A stretch of 17,679 bases of DNA from Flavobacterium sp. (GTDB lineage Bacteria; Bacteroidota; Bacteroidia; Flavobacteriales; Flavobacteriaceae). Below the pieces are notes generated by a model. That model was given only the letters and a program-made list of their open reading frames with translations. It did not search any database and was not told the DNA's origin. Location: positions 1-17,679 of the forward strand of contig JASLDM010000110.1 in the NCBI GenBank assembly GCA_030151565.1, given 5' to 3'. A program made the position numbers and the translations under genes. Positions 7,661 through 14,338 of this stretch are shown in pieces (within the stretch, counting starts at the first letter, position 1; every line of letters starts with the position of its first letter).

Positions 7661-9136
7661 ATGGCGTATGATTATTTTGACCATATCAAAAAGATTCGAA
7701 CTGGAATTCGCGTTTATAGTGAGTTGTTAATTGAGAAATCATTGGATGTTTGGAATATTAAAACCAGAGTGGGGTTGTTTTTCTTTTCTCTATTGCTTTC
7801 GTTTGGATTGGTTTATTTCCTGTCTCCAGAAGAGTTTTCACAAGCCCAGCAATACACCTTGTTTATTTTGATTTTTTCGATATGCCTTTGGAGTACAGAA
7901 GCGATTCCTCCTTTTGCCGTCGGTATATTAATAATGGGCTTTTTAGGGTATACCATGGGGAATATTGAAGGCGCAACTGTAAGTCCTAAGCAAATATCTG
8001 ATATGTGGTCGGATAGTGTAATTTGGATTTTTTTAGGTGGATTTTTTCTTAGTGAAGGAATGCGTAAAACTAACTTGGATTTATCTCTTTTTAGAAGGAC
8101 AATTTCTATATTCGGGACGAAGCCTAATTTATTAGTATTAGGGATCATATTGGTCACCTCTGTTTTGTCTTTGATTATTTCAAATACAGCAACTGCTGCA
8201 ATGATTTTAGCTTCGGTAATGCCGTTTATAGATCGTGAAGGAAAAGACTCTCCAATGTCTAAAGCCATCTTGGTCAGTATACCTGTTGCAGCTACTTTTG
8301 CAGGTATGGCGAGTTTAATTTCTTCACCTCCCAATCTTATTGTGGTCGATGCATTAAAATATAAAGGGTTCGAGGTAACTTTTTTTGATTGGTTTATTTT
8401 AGGTTTTCCACCTTCTGTTTTTCTTTTGTTTTTCTTTTGGAAAGCAGTAGTTAAGAAATACACTTCTCAAGTTGAAACAGTTGATTTATCGTTTATGAAT
8501 GACTTAGTAAAAATGACACCTAAGCTAAAATTAGATCGATTATTTGTGATTATCATTTTAAGTATTACAGTTTTGCTCTGGATGTTAGGTTCAAAACTTC
8601 ATATTCCAACTGCAGCGACCTCTATTATTCCTATTATGTTTTTACCCATGTTGGGAATTATCACTGCTGAGGACGTGCGTAAATTACCTTGGGATACCTT
8701 GATGTTGGTAGCAGGAGGATTGGCTTTAGGTATTGCTATTAAGGAGCTTTTAGCGCCTTATTACTCACAGTTTTTGGCCGATATAGAATTCAATAAATTT
8801 GTTATGATGCTTGTTTTTGGATTGGTTACTGTTTTATTTTCTAATATTATGAGCAGTACAGCTACGGCTACTATTGTTATCAATATTGCTGCTGTGGTAT
8901 TGCCTACTGATCAAATTTTACCAGTGGGATTAGTAATTGGTCTTTGTGCTTCTTGTGGGCTGTTTTTACCGGTATCAACACCTCCAAATGCCATTGTATT
9001 TAGTACAGGAATGCTTGCGCAAAAAGATTTTCGCTTAGGGGGTATCTTTGGCGCTGTAGTAGGGACAGCTGTAATTATGCTTTGGGTTTTATTCTTGGAT
9101 TATTTTACACCATTTATGGAAATGGTTACTAAATAA
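7661..9136 (+). CDS. DASS/SLC13-family anion transporter
   Basis: 491 residues, highly hydrophobic with about 11 membrane-spanning or hairpin segments after a hydrophilic N-terminal stretch of about 34 residues. Family marks are present in both inverted repeats: first hairpin SNTATAAM (S174-N175-T176) with SSPPNLIV (221-228), and second hairpin SSTATATI (398-405) with TPPNAIVFSTG (440-450). In the DASS family (VcINDY, NaDC, NaCT) the two SNT motifs form the Na+ and carboxylate sites, so import of a dicarboxylate or related anion with sodium is likely; sulfate or another anion is possible. The second motif reads SST rather than SNT. The Met at 7661 is supported by a -7 box 20 bp upstream. The gene is monocistronic and convergent with the phosphodiesterase gene. 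The family is clear; the substrate is not. Confidence 0.92.
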   Translation: MAYDYFDHIKKIRTGIRVYSELLIEKSLDVWNIKTRVGLFFFSLLLSFGLVYFLSPEEFSQAQQYTLFILIFSICLWSTEAIPPFAVGILIMGFLGYTMGNIEGATVSPKQISDMWSDSVIWIFLGGFFLSEGMRKTNLDLSLFRRTISIFGTKPNLLVLGIILVTSVLSLIISNTATAAMILASVMPFIDREGKDSPMSKAILVSIPVAATFAGMASLISSPPNLIVVDALKYKGFEVTFFDWFILGFPPSVFLLFFFWKAVVKKYTSQVETVDLSFMNDLVKMTPKLKLDRLFVIIILSITVLLWMLGSKLHIPTAATSIIPIMFLPMLGIITAEDVRKLPWDTLMLVAGGLALGIAIKELLAPYYSQFLADIEFNKFVMMLVFGLVTVLFSNIMSSTATATIVINIAAVVLPTDQILPVGLVIGLCASCGLFLPVSTPPNAIVFSTGMLAQKDFRLGGIFGAVVGTAVIMLWVLFLDYFTPFMEMVTK

Positions 9137-9146
9137 GTAAAACTAT

Positions 9147-9180
9147 AAAGCCCTGAAAACATTAAGGTTTTCAGGGCTTT
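9147..9180. terminator. Bidirectional terminator between convergent genes
   Basis: A perfect 14-bp stem (AAAGCCCTGAAAAC / GTTTTCAGGGCTTT) with loop ATTAAG sits 10 bp after the transporter stop and 9 bp after the phosphodiesterase stop. The arms end in A and T runs on both sides, so it can end transcription from either direction. Confidence 0.88.
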
Positions 9181-9189
9181 ATTATGAAA

Positions 9190-9939
9190 TTAAATGCGCT
9201 CTGGAAAATTAGTTATAATTCCATCTACTTCTAGTTCTTTTAGGCGCTTAATATCTGAGGGATTATTTACGGTCCAAGGGTAAATTTTTAATCCTGCTTT
9301 TTTTATTGCTGCAACACTATCTGCCCACAACCATTTGTAATATGGATTAATAGCAAAAGCCTTGATGCGTAGCGCAAAAGGGATCGCTTCTTTGGTAGGG
9401 TCATCCGCGGTTAAAACAGCTATTGCTAATGGATGTTCTTGTTGCGACATAATTTCTAACTCTTCCCAACGAAAACTCGAAACGATAAAATCTTCGTGTT
9501 TCCAGCCTTTTTCTAAATATTCTTGAACTATATTATAGGTGTCTAAAGCGGTGTTCGCTCCCTTTAATTCGATGTTTAAAACAGCTTTTCGATCAATTGT
9601 TTCAATAACTTCTTGTAGGGTCGGAATTTGATGTTTCCCTTGCACAAGAAGCGTTCGAAGTTGGTCAAATGTATGGTCTTCGATTTTTCCTTTACCGTTG
9701 GTTATCCTTTCTAAAGTATCGTCATGAAAAACCATAAGTTCTCCACTTTTTACTTTAAAAACATCGATTTCTATCATATCGCAATTCATATCTACCGCCT
9801 TTTGGATAGAAGGTAATGTGTTTTCGACCTCATGAGCCATGGCTCCACGATGACCAATACGAAGGATTTCATTTGTTTGTGCAATACTAGAGATACTCAT
9901 AGTTAGTAATGTTGTAAGTATTATTTTTTTTAGATGCAT
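9190..9939 (-). CDS. Glycerophosphodiester phosphodiesterase, secreted
   Basis: 249 residues. A signal peptide (about 1-20, SSIA|Q) indicates export to the periplasm or outer membrane. The GDPD TIM-barrel fold is shown by the catalytic H30-R31-G32, E39-N40-T41 (in EVENTLPS), the metal ligands E57 and D59 (MIEIDV), the second catalytic His H72 (VFHDD), E124-K126 (NIELKG), W222 (YPWTVN) and the terminal DGIITNFPERI. All key residues are present and the length is normal. The enzyme hydrolyses glycerophosphodiesters from phospholipid turnover to glycerol-3-phosphate and an alcohol, using a divalent metal. It is transcribed alone on the minus strand, bounded by the shared terminator at its 3' end and by the rimO terminator upstream. 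I avoid a gene symbol because glpQ/ugpQ assignment is not decidable here. Confidence 0.93.
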   Translation of the reverse strand: MHLKKIILTTLLTMSISSIAQTNEILRIGHRGAMAHEVENTLPSIQKAVDMNCDMIEIDVFKVKSGELMVFHDDTLERITNGKGKIEDHTFDQLRTLLVQGKHQIPTLQEVIETIDRKAVLNIELKGANTALDTYNIVQEYLEKGWKHEDFIVSSFRWEELEIMSQQEHPLAIAVLTADDPTKEAIPFALRIKAFAINPYYKWLWADSVAAIKKAGLKIYPWTVNNPSDIKRLKELEVDGIITNFPERI

Positions 9940-9979
9940 CTGTAAAAGTGTTTTGTTTTTACAAATGTCATGTATTTAA

Positions 9980-10014
9980 ACACAGGGGAGGTTAGTAGAA
10001 GATTAACCTTGTGT
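9980..10014. repeat. Bulged inverted repeat upstream of the phosphodiesterase gene
   Basis: ACACA (9980-9984) pairs with TGTGT (10010-10014) and AGGTTA (9989-9994) with TAACCT (10004-10009); a GGGG bulge separates the two on one side and the loop is 9 nt. It lies about 40 bp upstream of the phosphodiesterase start and just past the rimO terminator. It could be an operator or a second termination hairpin; no T-tract supports the latter. Confidence 0.35.
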
Positions 10015-10017
10015 AAA

Positions 10018-10048
10018 TAAAAAGCCGATTCTTATTTAAGAATCGGCT
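10018..10048 (-). terminator. Rho-independent terminator of rimO
   Basis: The arms AGCCGATTCTT and AAGAATCGGCT (10023-10033 and 10038-10048) form an 11-bp stem with a very short loop. On the minus strand a T-rich run (TTTTTATTT) follows. It begins 9 bp after the rimO stop codon. Confidence 0.85.
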
Positions 10049-10057
10049 GCTATATAT

Positions 10058-11371
10058 TTATGATATTGGTGTTCCGTAAAGGTCAAACTCTGTAGCTTCG
10101 TCTATCTTGATTAGTGCAAAATCACCTACTTTTAAATAGTGCTTTGTAGCATCAATCAAAACTTCATTATCTACATCTGGACTGTCAAATTCGGTACGTC
10201 CAATAAAGTAATTACCTTCTTTTCTATCAATGATACAACGGTACGTTTGATCTAGTTTTTCTTGATTGAGTTCCCATGAAATTTGAGCTTGAATTTCCAT
10301 GATTTCATTTGCTCTTTCTTGTTTTACTTCTTCTGGAACATCATCTTCAAGTAAATACGCGTGTGTGTTTTCTTCATGAGAGTAGGCAAAACAACCTAAA
10401 CGTTCAAAACGCATTTCCTGAACCCAGTCTTTTAAGATTTGGAAATCTTCTTCTGTTTCTCCAGGATATCCTACAATTAAGGTCGTTCTGATGGCCATTC
10501 CAGGAACTGCTTCTCTAAATTCGTTTAATAACTTAGTCGTTTTTGCTTGTGTAGTACCACGGCGCATTGACTTTAAGATATTATCAGAAATATGCTGTAA
10601 AGGAATGTCAATGTAATTACAGATTTTAGGCTCGCGTTTCATCAATTCCAATACATCCATAGGGAATCCTGTAGGGAATGCATAGTGAAGACGAATCCAT
10701 TCAATACCTTCAATTTTTGCTAAGTTCTCTAATAGTTCAGCTAAATTTCTCTTTTTATATAAATCTAATCCGTAGTACGTAAGATCTTGAGCAATTAAAA
10801 TAAGTTCTTTTACACCATCTCTTGCAAGTCCTTCCGCTTCTTTTACTAATTTCTCAATAGGTTGAGAAACGTGTTTTCCTCGCATAATTGGAATAGCGCA
10901 AAAACTACAAGGACGGTCGCATCCTTCTGCAATTTTTAAATAGGCATAGTTTTTAGGAGTAGTGGTAAGTCGTTCTCCTAATAATTCGTGTCTATAATCA
11001 GCTCCTAAAGCTTTTAATAATAAAGGTAAATCAGTAGTACCAAAATACTGATCTACGTTTGGAATTTCTGCTTCTAAGTCTGGTTTATAGCGTTCAGATA
11101 AACATCCAGTCACGAAAATTTTATCAACAATTCCTTGTTCTTTTTTATCTACGTATTCTAAAATTGTGTTTACAGATTCTGCTTTAGCATTATTGATAAA
11201 TCCACAGGTATTAATAACTACAATATTTGCTTCATCATCCGTTGCTTCGTGCGTTACTTCTTTACCACTTGCTTTTAATTGTCCCATTAACACTTCACTA
11301 TCGTAAACGTTTTTTGAACAACCTAAAGTTACTACGTTGATTTTATTTGTTTTTAAAGATTTGGTTCTCAT
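10058..11371 (-). CDS. rimO: Ribosomal protein S12 methylthiotransferase RimO
   Basis: 437 residues from the ATG at 11371. A radical-SAM methylthiotransferase that adds a methylthio group to the conserved Asp of ribosomal protein S12. The N-terminal MTTase domain carries its three cluster cysteines (C18 in TLGCSKN, C56 in NTCGF, C90 in TGCLSERY). The radical-SAM triad is CDRPCSFC (C151, C155, C158), followed by ELILIAQDLTYYG and the C-terminal TRAM domain (from about 372, ending DLYGTPIS). RimO rather than MiaB is indicated by the short N-terminus, CSKNxxDSE after the first Cys, and the DLYG end. The frame stays open to an ATG at 11422, but a -7 box (TACTTTTG) lies at 11392-11399, so that longer start would precede its own promoter and is rejected. 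It is monocistronic, with a terminator at 10018-10048. Confidence 0.96.
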   Translation of the reverse strand: MRTKSLKTNKINVVTLGCSKNVYDSEVLMGQLKASGKEVTHEATDDEANIVVINTCGFINNAKAESVNTILEYVDKKEQGIVDKIFVTGCLSERYKPDLEAEIPNVDQYFGTTDLPLLLKALGADYRHELLGERLTTTPKNYAYLKIAEGCDRPCSFCAIPIMRGKHVSQPIEKLVKEAEGLARDGVKELILIAQDLTYYGLDLYKKRNLAELLENLAKIEGIEWIRLHYAFPTGFPMDVLELMKREPKICNYIDIPLQHISDNILKSMRRGTTQAKTTKLLNEFREAVPGMAIRTTLIVGYPGETEEDFQILKDWVQEMRFERLGCFAYSHEENTHAYLLEDDVPEEVKQERANEIMEIQAQISWELNQEKLDQTYRCIIDRKEGNYFIGRTEFDSPDVDNEVLIDATKHYLKVGDFALIKIDEATEFDLYGTPIS

Positions 11372-11391
11372 TGATTTAAAAAATTGGATTG

Positions 11392-11399
11392 CAAAAGTA
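11392..11399 (-). promoter_or_regulatory. -7 box of rimO
   Basis: On the minus strand TACTTTTG matches TAnnTTTG, 20 bp before the ATG at 11371. A perfect inverted repeat GAAAGC-ACCA-GCTTTC (11415-11430) covers the expected -33 position instead of a TTG element, so a repressor or activator site there is possible. Confidence 0.55.
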
Positions 11400-11422
11400 C
11401 ATTTTTTTTCTATAGAAAGCAC

Positions 11423-11766
11423 CAGCTTTCGTAGAATTATAACAATCTCTGGGGTAAATTATATTGATTCCTTTTTAAAGTTAAGAGGTTGATAATGTAT
11501 GATTTGTTTTTTAATATTGGGGTTTTGTGAGATTATTGTTGGATTTGAATGCATCATGTTCGAGGGATGTACCAGACAAGTACCACAGAAGTTCGGAAAA
11601 TAGCTTTTTTTCCGAAGATGTCTCGAATATGTGTGGTGTTAGTTCCGAATCAGTTTCGGATAAGATTCAAATTAGTTACTGTTATTTATAGGATTTAGAG
11701 TGATATTGAACGCGGAATGACTATTTATTAGCGCTAAAGTGTTCAATGCATGTAAAGTTCTTAGTA
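11423..11766. other. Non-coding region with nested inverted repeats
   Basis: I see no gene in this 344-bp stretch. At 11555-11564 CATGTTCGAG pairs with CTCGAATATG (11622-11631) over 10 positions with one G-U. Inside, TTCGGAAAA (11592-11600) pairs perfectly with TTTTCCGAA (11608-11616). ACCACA (11582-11587) can alternatively pair with TGTGGT (11632-11637). A second small hairpin, TCCGAA-TCAGT-TTCGGA, lies at 11644-11660 and uses the same arm sequence. GTACCA occurs twice 11 bp apart (11569, 11580). Candidates are a small RNA, a decayed palindromic element or a regulator site; none can be chosen from sequence alone. Confidence 0.45.
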
Positions 11767-11803
11767 TAAAAAAAGAGTCCGTTTTCAATTGAAAACGGAC
11801 TCT
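11767..11803 (-). terminator. Terminator of the 280-residue outer-membrane protein gene
   Basis: A perfect inverted repeat with 15-bp arms (11774-11803; AGAGTCCGTTTTCAA and its complement, no spacer) is followed on the minus strand by eight T (11767-11774). It lies 27 bp past the stop codon. Confidence 0.9.
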
Positions 11804-11829
11804 CACTATATTGTACTCTTAAAAGTATC

Positions 11830-12672
11830 TTATAATCTAAAAATACCACCGAAGGCAATAACAGTTTCGCCAAACCAGAAATCGTGCATTGCTTTGTCTG
11901 TTTTATCAGCTGTTGTACGGACATCATACATATTGATAAAACCACCTTTTAATTCGGCTTGGATAAAGAAGTGTTTCCAAAAAGTTACATTTAAACCAGC
12001 TTTAATTGATGCACCTAAACCAGCAACGTGAAATTCGTCATAGCGCTCTTTTCCTAAAAGTGTTGTATTTGTTTTTGGATAAATAACCCCAAAACCTGCA
12101 CCTTCAGTCAAGTTGATTTGAATTTTATCCGTATTGTAAATACCAAAAAGTTTGGAGATGTCGTCCACGCGGTTTACTTCTACATTTACGTAGTTTAAGC
12201 CATCTGTGTGTTCAAACGTTAAGAATTCTTCTGTTAGTAAAACGTGATTATCTGGCAGGACTTCGCCATAGCTTCCTTCATTTGGATAAAATCCTTTGAT
12301 AGGTACTGATTGGTTTTGTCTCATTACGTATTTCATATGATCTACACCCAAAGAGATGTTGTATTTATCTGTAATGAAATATCCAACTCTAAGGTTTGTT
12401 TGCGGTATTGTCATTCGCGTAGGGTTGATGTAGTCAACATGCCAACCTTTTGGCTTATCATCTGCTTTTACGTTTTCCAATGTGAAATCGTAATCTGCAC
12501 CTCTAAAGCGGATGTCAGAATTTGTATAATAACCACGGTTTCCTCCCCAGTAAATATAGAATTTACCTTTGTTTGAATCTGTGTAACGTGTAGGAGTTGT
12601 GGTAATTTCTTGTCCAAAACTACTCCAAGTAGCTAAACAAAAAACAAGCATAATTTTTAAAACATTTTTCAT
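11830..12672 (-). CDS. Predicted outer membrane beta-barrel protein of unknown function
   Basis: 280 residues, not recognised as a named family. Residues 1-20 are a signal peptide (MKNVLKIMLVFCLATWSSFG, then QE). The mature protein has many alternating hydrophobic/polar strands: GKFYIYWGGNRGYYT, TNLRVGYFITDKYNISLGVDH, TEGAGFGVIYPKTN, GLGASIKAGLNVTFWKHFFIQAELKGGFI and a final ETVIAFGGIFRL. The pattern suits a small barrel of about 8-12 strands, similar to the OmpW/OmpA-like or DUF-type porins common in Flavobacteriia. The last residue is Leu rather than the usual Phe/Tyr. It is transcribed alone: a -7 box (TATCTTTG) lies 36 bp upstream and a strong terminator follows. No neighbour hints at a role. 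Confidence 0.75.
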   Translation of the reverse strand: MKNVLKIMLVFCLATWSSFGQEITTTPTRYTDSNKGKFYIYWGGNRGYYTNSDIRFRGADYDFTLENVKADDKPKGWHVDYINPTRMTIPQTNLRVGYFITDKYNISLGVDHMKYVMRQNQSVPIKGFYPNEGSYGEVLPDNHVLLTEEFLTFEHTDGLNYVNVEVNRVDDISKLFGIYNTDKIQINLTEGAGFGVIYPKTNTTLLGKERYDEFHVAGLGASIKAGLNVTFWKHFFIQAELKGGFINMYDVRTTADKTDKAMHDFWFGETVIAFGGIFRL

Positions 12673-12708
12673 AATCTCAATAAATTTGTGATAGCGAATT
12701 TAAAGGTG

Positions 12709-12716
12709 CAAAGATA
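12709..12716 (-). promoter_or_regulatory. -7 box of the 280-residue outer-membrane protein gene
   Basis: TATCTTTG on the minus strand matches TAnnTTTG exactly and gives a leader of about 30 nt. Its -33 region would fall inside the stem of the preceding operon's terminator (12726-12759), and no TTG is found there. Confidence 0.55.
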
Positions 12717-12720
12717 CGAT

Positions 12721-12759
12721 AAAAAAAATCCCTCTAACTTACTTATGTTAGAGGGATTT
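12721..12759 (-). terminator. Terminator of the lipoprotein-porin operon
   Basis: The 13-bp arms AAATCCCTCTAAC (12726-12738) and GTTAGAGGGATTT (12747-12759) enclose an 8-nt loop. On the minus strand the hairpin runs into eight T (12721-12728). It lies 31 bp after the porin stop codon. Confidence 0.9.
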
Positions 12760-12790
12760 GATATTTAGATATTGACTTGTTCTAAATAGG

Positions 12791-14314
12791 TTAGAAGCTG
12801 ATGTTGTACGTTAATGTAACTCCATTTTCTCTAGTTTTTATCCTAGCAGCATCTTGCATTCCAGAACTTATCAACGCTTGATCATAAGAGCGTGCGTGAT
12901 GATTGTATGCTAAATCTAGGCGTGAAGGACCGAAATCGTATCCTAGACCTGCAGAAAAGCTGTTTAAGTCTCCTACCGTTTTGTGGTGTTTGTATGGGCT
13001 TTGTTCAAAGCGATATCCACCGCGTAAGCTTAATTGCTTGATTCGGTATTCGGCTCCGATGCGTACTTCGCTTGAAGTAGTTAATTCGTTGCTTAAAATA
13101 TTGTTTACGTAACTAAAGCTGTCTGTAGGTTTTAGTTTAGTATTGCTGTAATCTTTTAAAGTGTAGTCAACGCTAATTAAACCAGATTTTCCAAAAATAT
13201 AAGCAAAACTCCCTGTATAACTTGCAGGTGTCTGTACGGTATATTTGTTGTAAATGTTGATTACGTTAGGGCGGATGTAGTAATTGTCGCCAGCTTGAAC
13301 GTTGGAAGATAAAGATTGTGTTAATTCATCGGTTAGACGAAACCAAGTAGGCGATTCGTAAGCAAGTCCTAAACGCATTTCGTCGGTTACTTTTGCAATT
13401 GCACCAATGTTAAAAGAAAAACCACTTCCGTAAGTGTAAATTTCATTTTCAAACAATAAAGAACTTACTTCTCCTGTTGTTGGTTGAGCTGCTACTTCAG
13501 ATACAGCGCTGTATCTTGTGTTGTCTGTAAAATGTAGATTTAAGTTTGCACCTACGTAAAAACGATCGCCTAATTGTGTAGCGAAGTTTCCAGTAAGTTT
13601 TCCGTTAAAACCACTTGAAGTAATGTAGTTTTTTTGGTTGTATGGCCCCGTTCCCATATTGCTGACATAGCCATCTCCATTGTCGTTAGGGTTTATTACG
13701 TGAGCTTGATAGCCTAAGAAAGCTTGTTGAGCGTCAATTCCGTAAAAACTTCCTAAATAGGCGTAAGCATCGCTTAGTGTTTCGTTGGCGTGTACGCTTA
13801 AGTCATTCTCGGTAAATGCAGTTCCTTTGTTTCCGAAATTAGCAGCACTTACAAAATAATCGCTGATACTGCTGTTTGGATTTGTACCTGCAATATATAA
13901 GTCGTTATTGAAGTTTTTTGTGTTTTCGTAATTGATTCCAATTACAAATTTCTTCATAGCACTTTCCGGGTTTCTGGAGTTGAAAACAAAAGTAGTCCCC
14001 ATTTGTCCGATGTCAATTGCATTGTATCTTTCAGAGGTTTCATTGCCTTTGTATAAGGCTTTGTTGTTTTTATTATTGAAACCAAAAGAGAAGGCTGCCG
14101 AGTTGTAGCTAAATATAGCATTTCCGGCTGGATTGACATTAATGGCGGATAAGTCGCCACCCACGGCTCCAAAAGCGCCGCTCATAGCTTTAAAGCGAGC
14201 CGATCCTCCTAAATCCTTATCAGTGTATCGCAAAGCATCTCCTGGAGTGGTTTGCTGAGCTTGGATTGCACCAGCAAATCCTAAAGCTATACATAAACTA
14301 AAATATTTTTTCAT
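12791..14314 (-). CDS. OmpP1/FadL/TodX-family outer membrane transport protein
   Basis: 507 residues. The signal peptide spans about 1-19 (AIQA|QQ). The N-terminal hatch and lumen segment bears the family signature: ARFKAMSGAFGAVGGDLSAI then NVNPAGNAIF (about 39-68). Barrel strands follow, including VGANLNLHFTD, FSFNIGAIAKVTDEMRLGLAYESPTW, SYTGSFAYIFGKSGLISVDY and the terminal GVTLTYNISF ending in Phe, as expected for BAM recognition. FadL-type proteins carry hydrophobic compounds (fatty acids, aromatics) through the outer membrane; flavobacterial members are often labelled 'hemin receptor' without firm support, so the cargo is open. It starts 24 bp after the lipoprotein gene with no promoter or terminator between, so the two form an operon. 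The family call is firm; the substrate is not. Confidence 0.9.
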   Translation of the reverse strand: MKKYFSLCIALGFAGAIQAQQTTPGDALRYTDKDLGGSARFKAMSGAFGAVGGDLSAINVNPAGNAIFSYNSAAFSFGFNNKNNKALYKGNETSERYNAIDIGQMGTTFVFNSRNPESAMKKFVIGINYENTKNFNNDLYIAGTNPNSSISDYFVSAANFGNKGTAFTENDLSVHANETLSDAYAYLGSFYGIDAQQAFLGYQAHVINPNDNGDGYVSNMGTGPYNQKNYITSSGFNGKLTGNFATQLGDRFYVGANLNLHFTDNTRYSAVSEVAAQPTTGEVSSLLFENEIYTYGSGFSFNIGAIAKVTDEMRLGLAYESPTWFRLTDELTQSLSSNVQAGDNYYIRPNVINIYNKYTVQTPASYTGSFAYIFGKSGLISVDYTLKDYSNTKLKPTDSFSYVNNILSNELTTSSEVRIGAEYRIKQLSLRGGYRFEQSPYKHHKTVGDLNSFSAGLGYDFGPSRLDLAYNHHARSYDQALISSGMQDAARIKTRENGVTLTYNISF

Positions 14315-14338
14315 ATTACTATTAACTAAAGGTTGGTT

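Noticed and set aside
7813..8463. 216-codon open frame antisense to the DASS transporter gene
   Set aside because: It lies wholly within a well-supported membrane-protein gene, has no domain, promoter or signal peptide, and its composition is what the antisense of a hydrophobic protein gives.
11372..11422. N-terminal extension of RimO from an upstream ATG
   Set aside because: An exact -7 box lies inside it, the added 17 residues do not resemble RimO N-termini, and the shorter protein has the family length.
11721..12031. Short frames on both strands around the terminator and 3' end of the 280-residue gene
   Set aside because: They cross a perfect terminator hairpin or overlap the barrel-coding frame, with no recognisable product.
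13954..14172. 72-codon minus-strand frame inside the FadL-like porin gene
   Set aside because: It is out of frame with the conserved NPAG-containing protein and shows no signal of its own.
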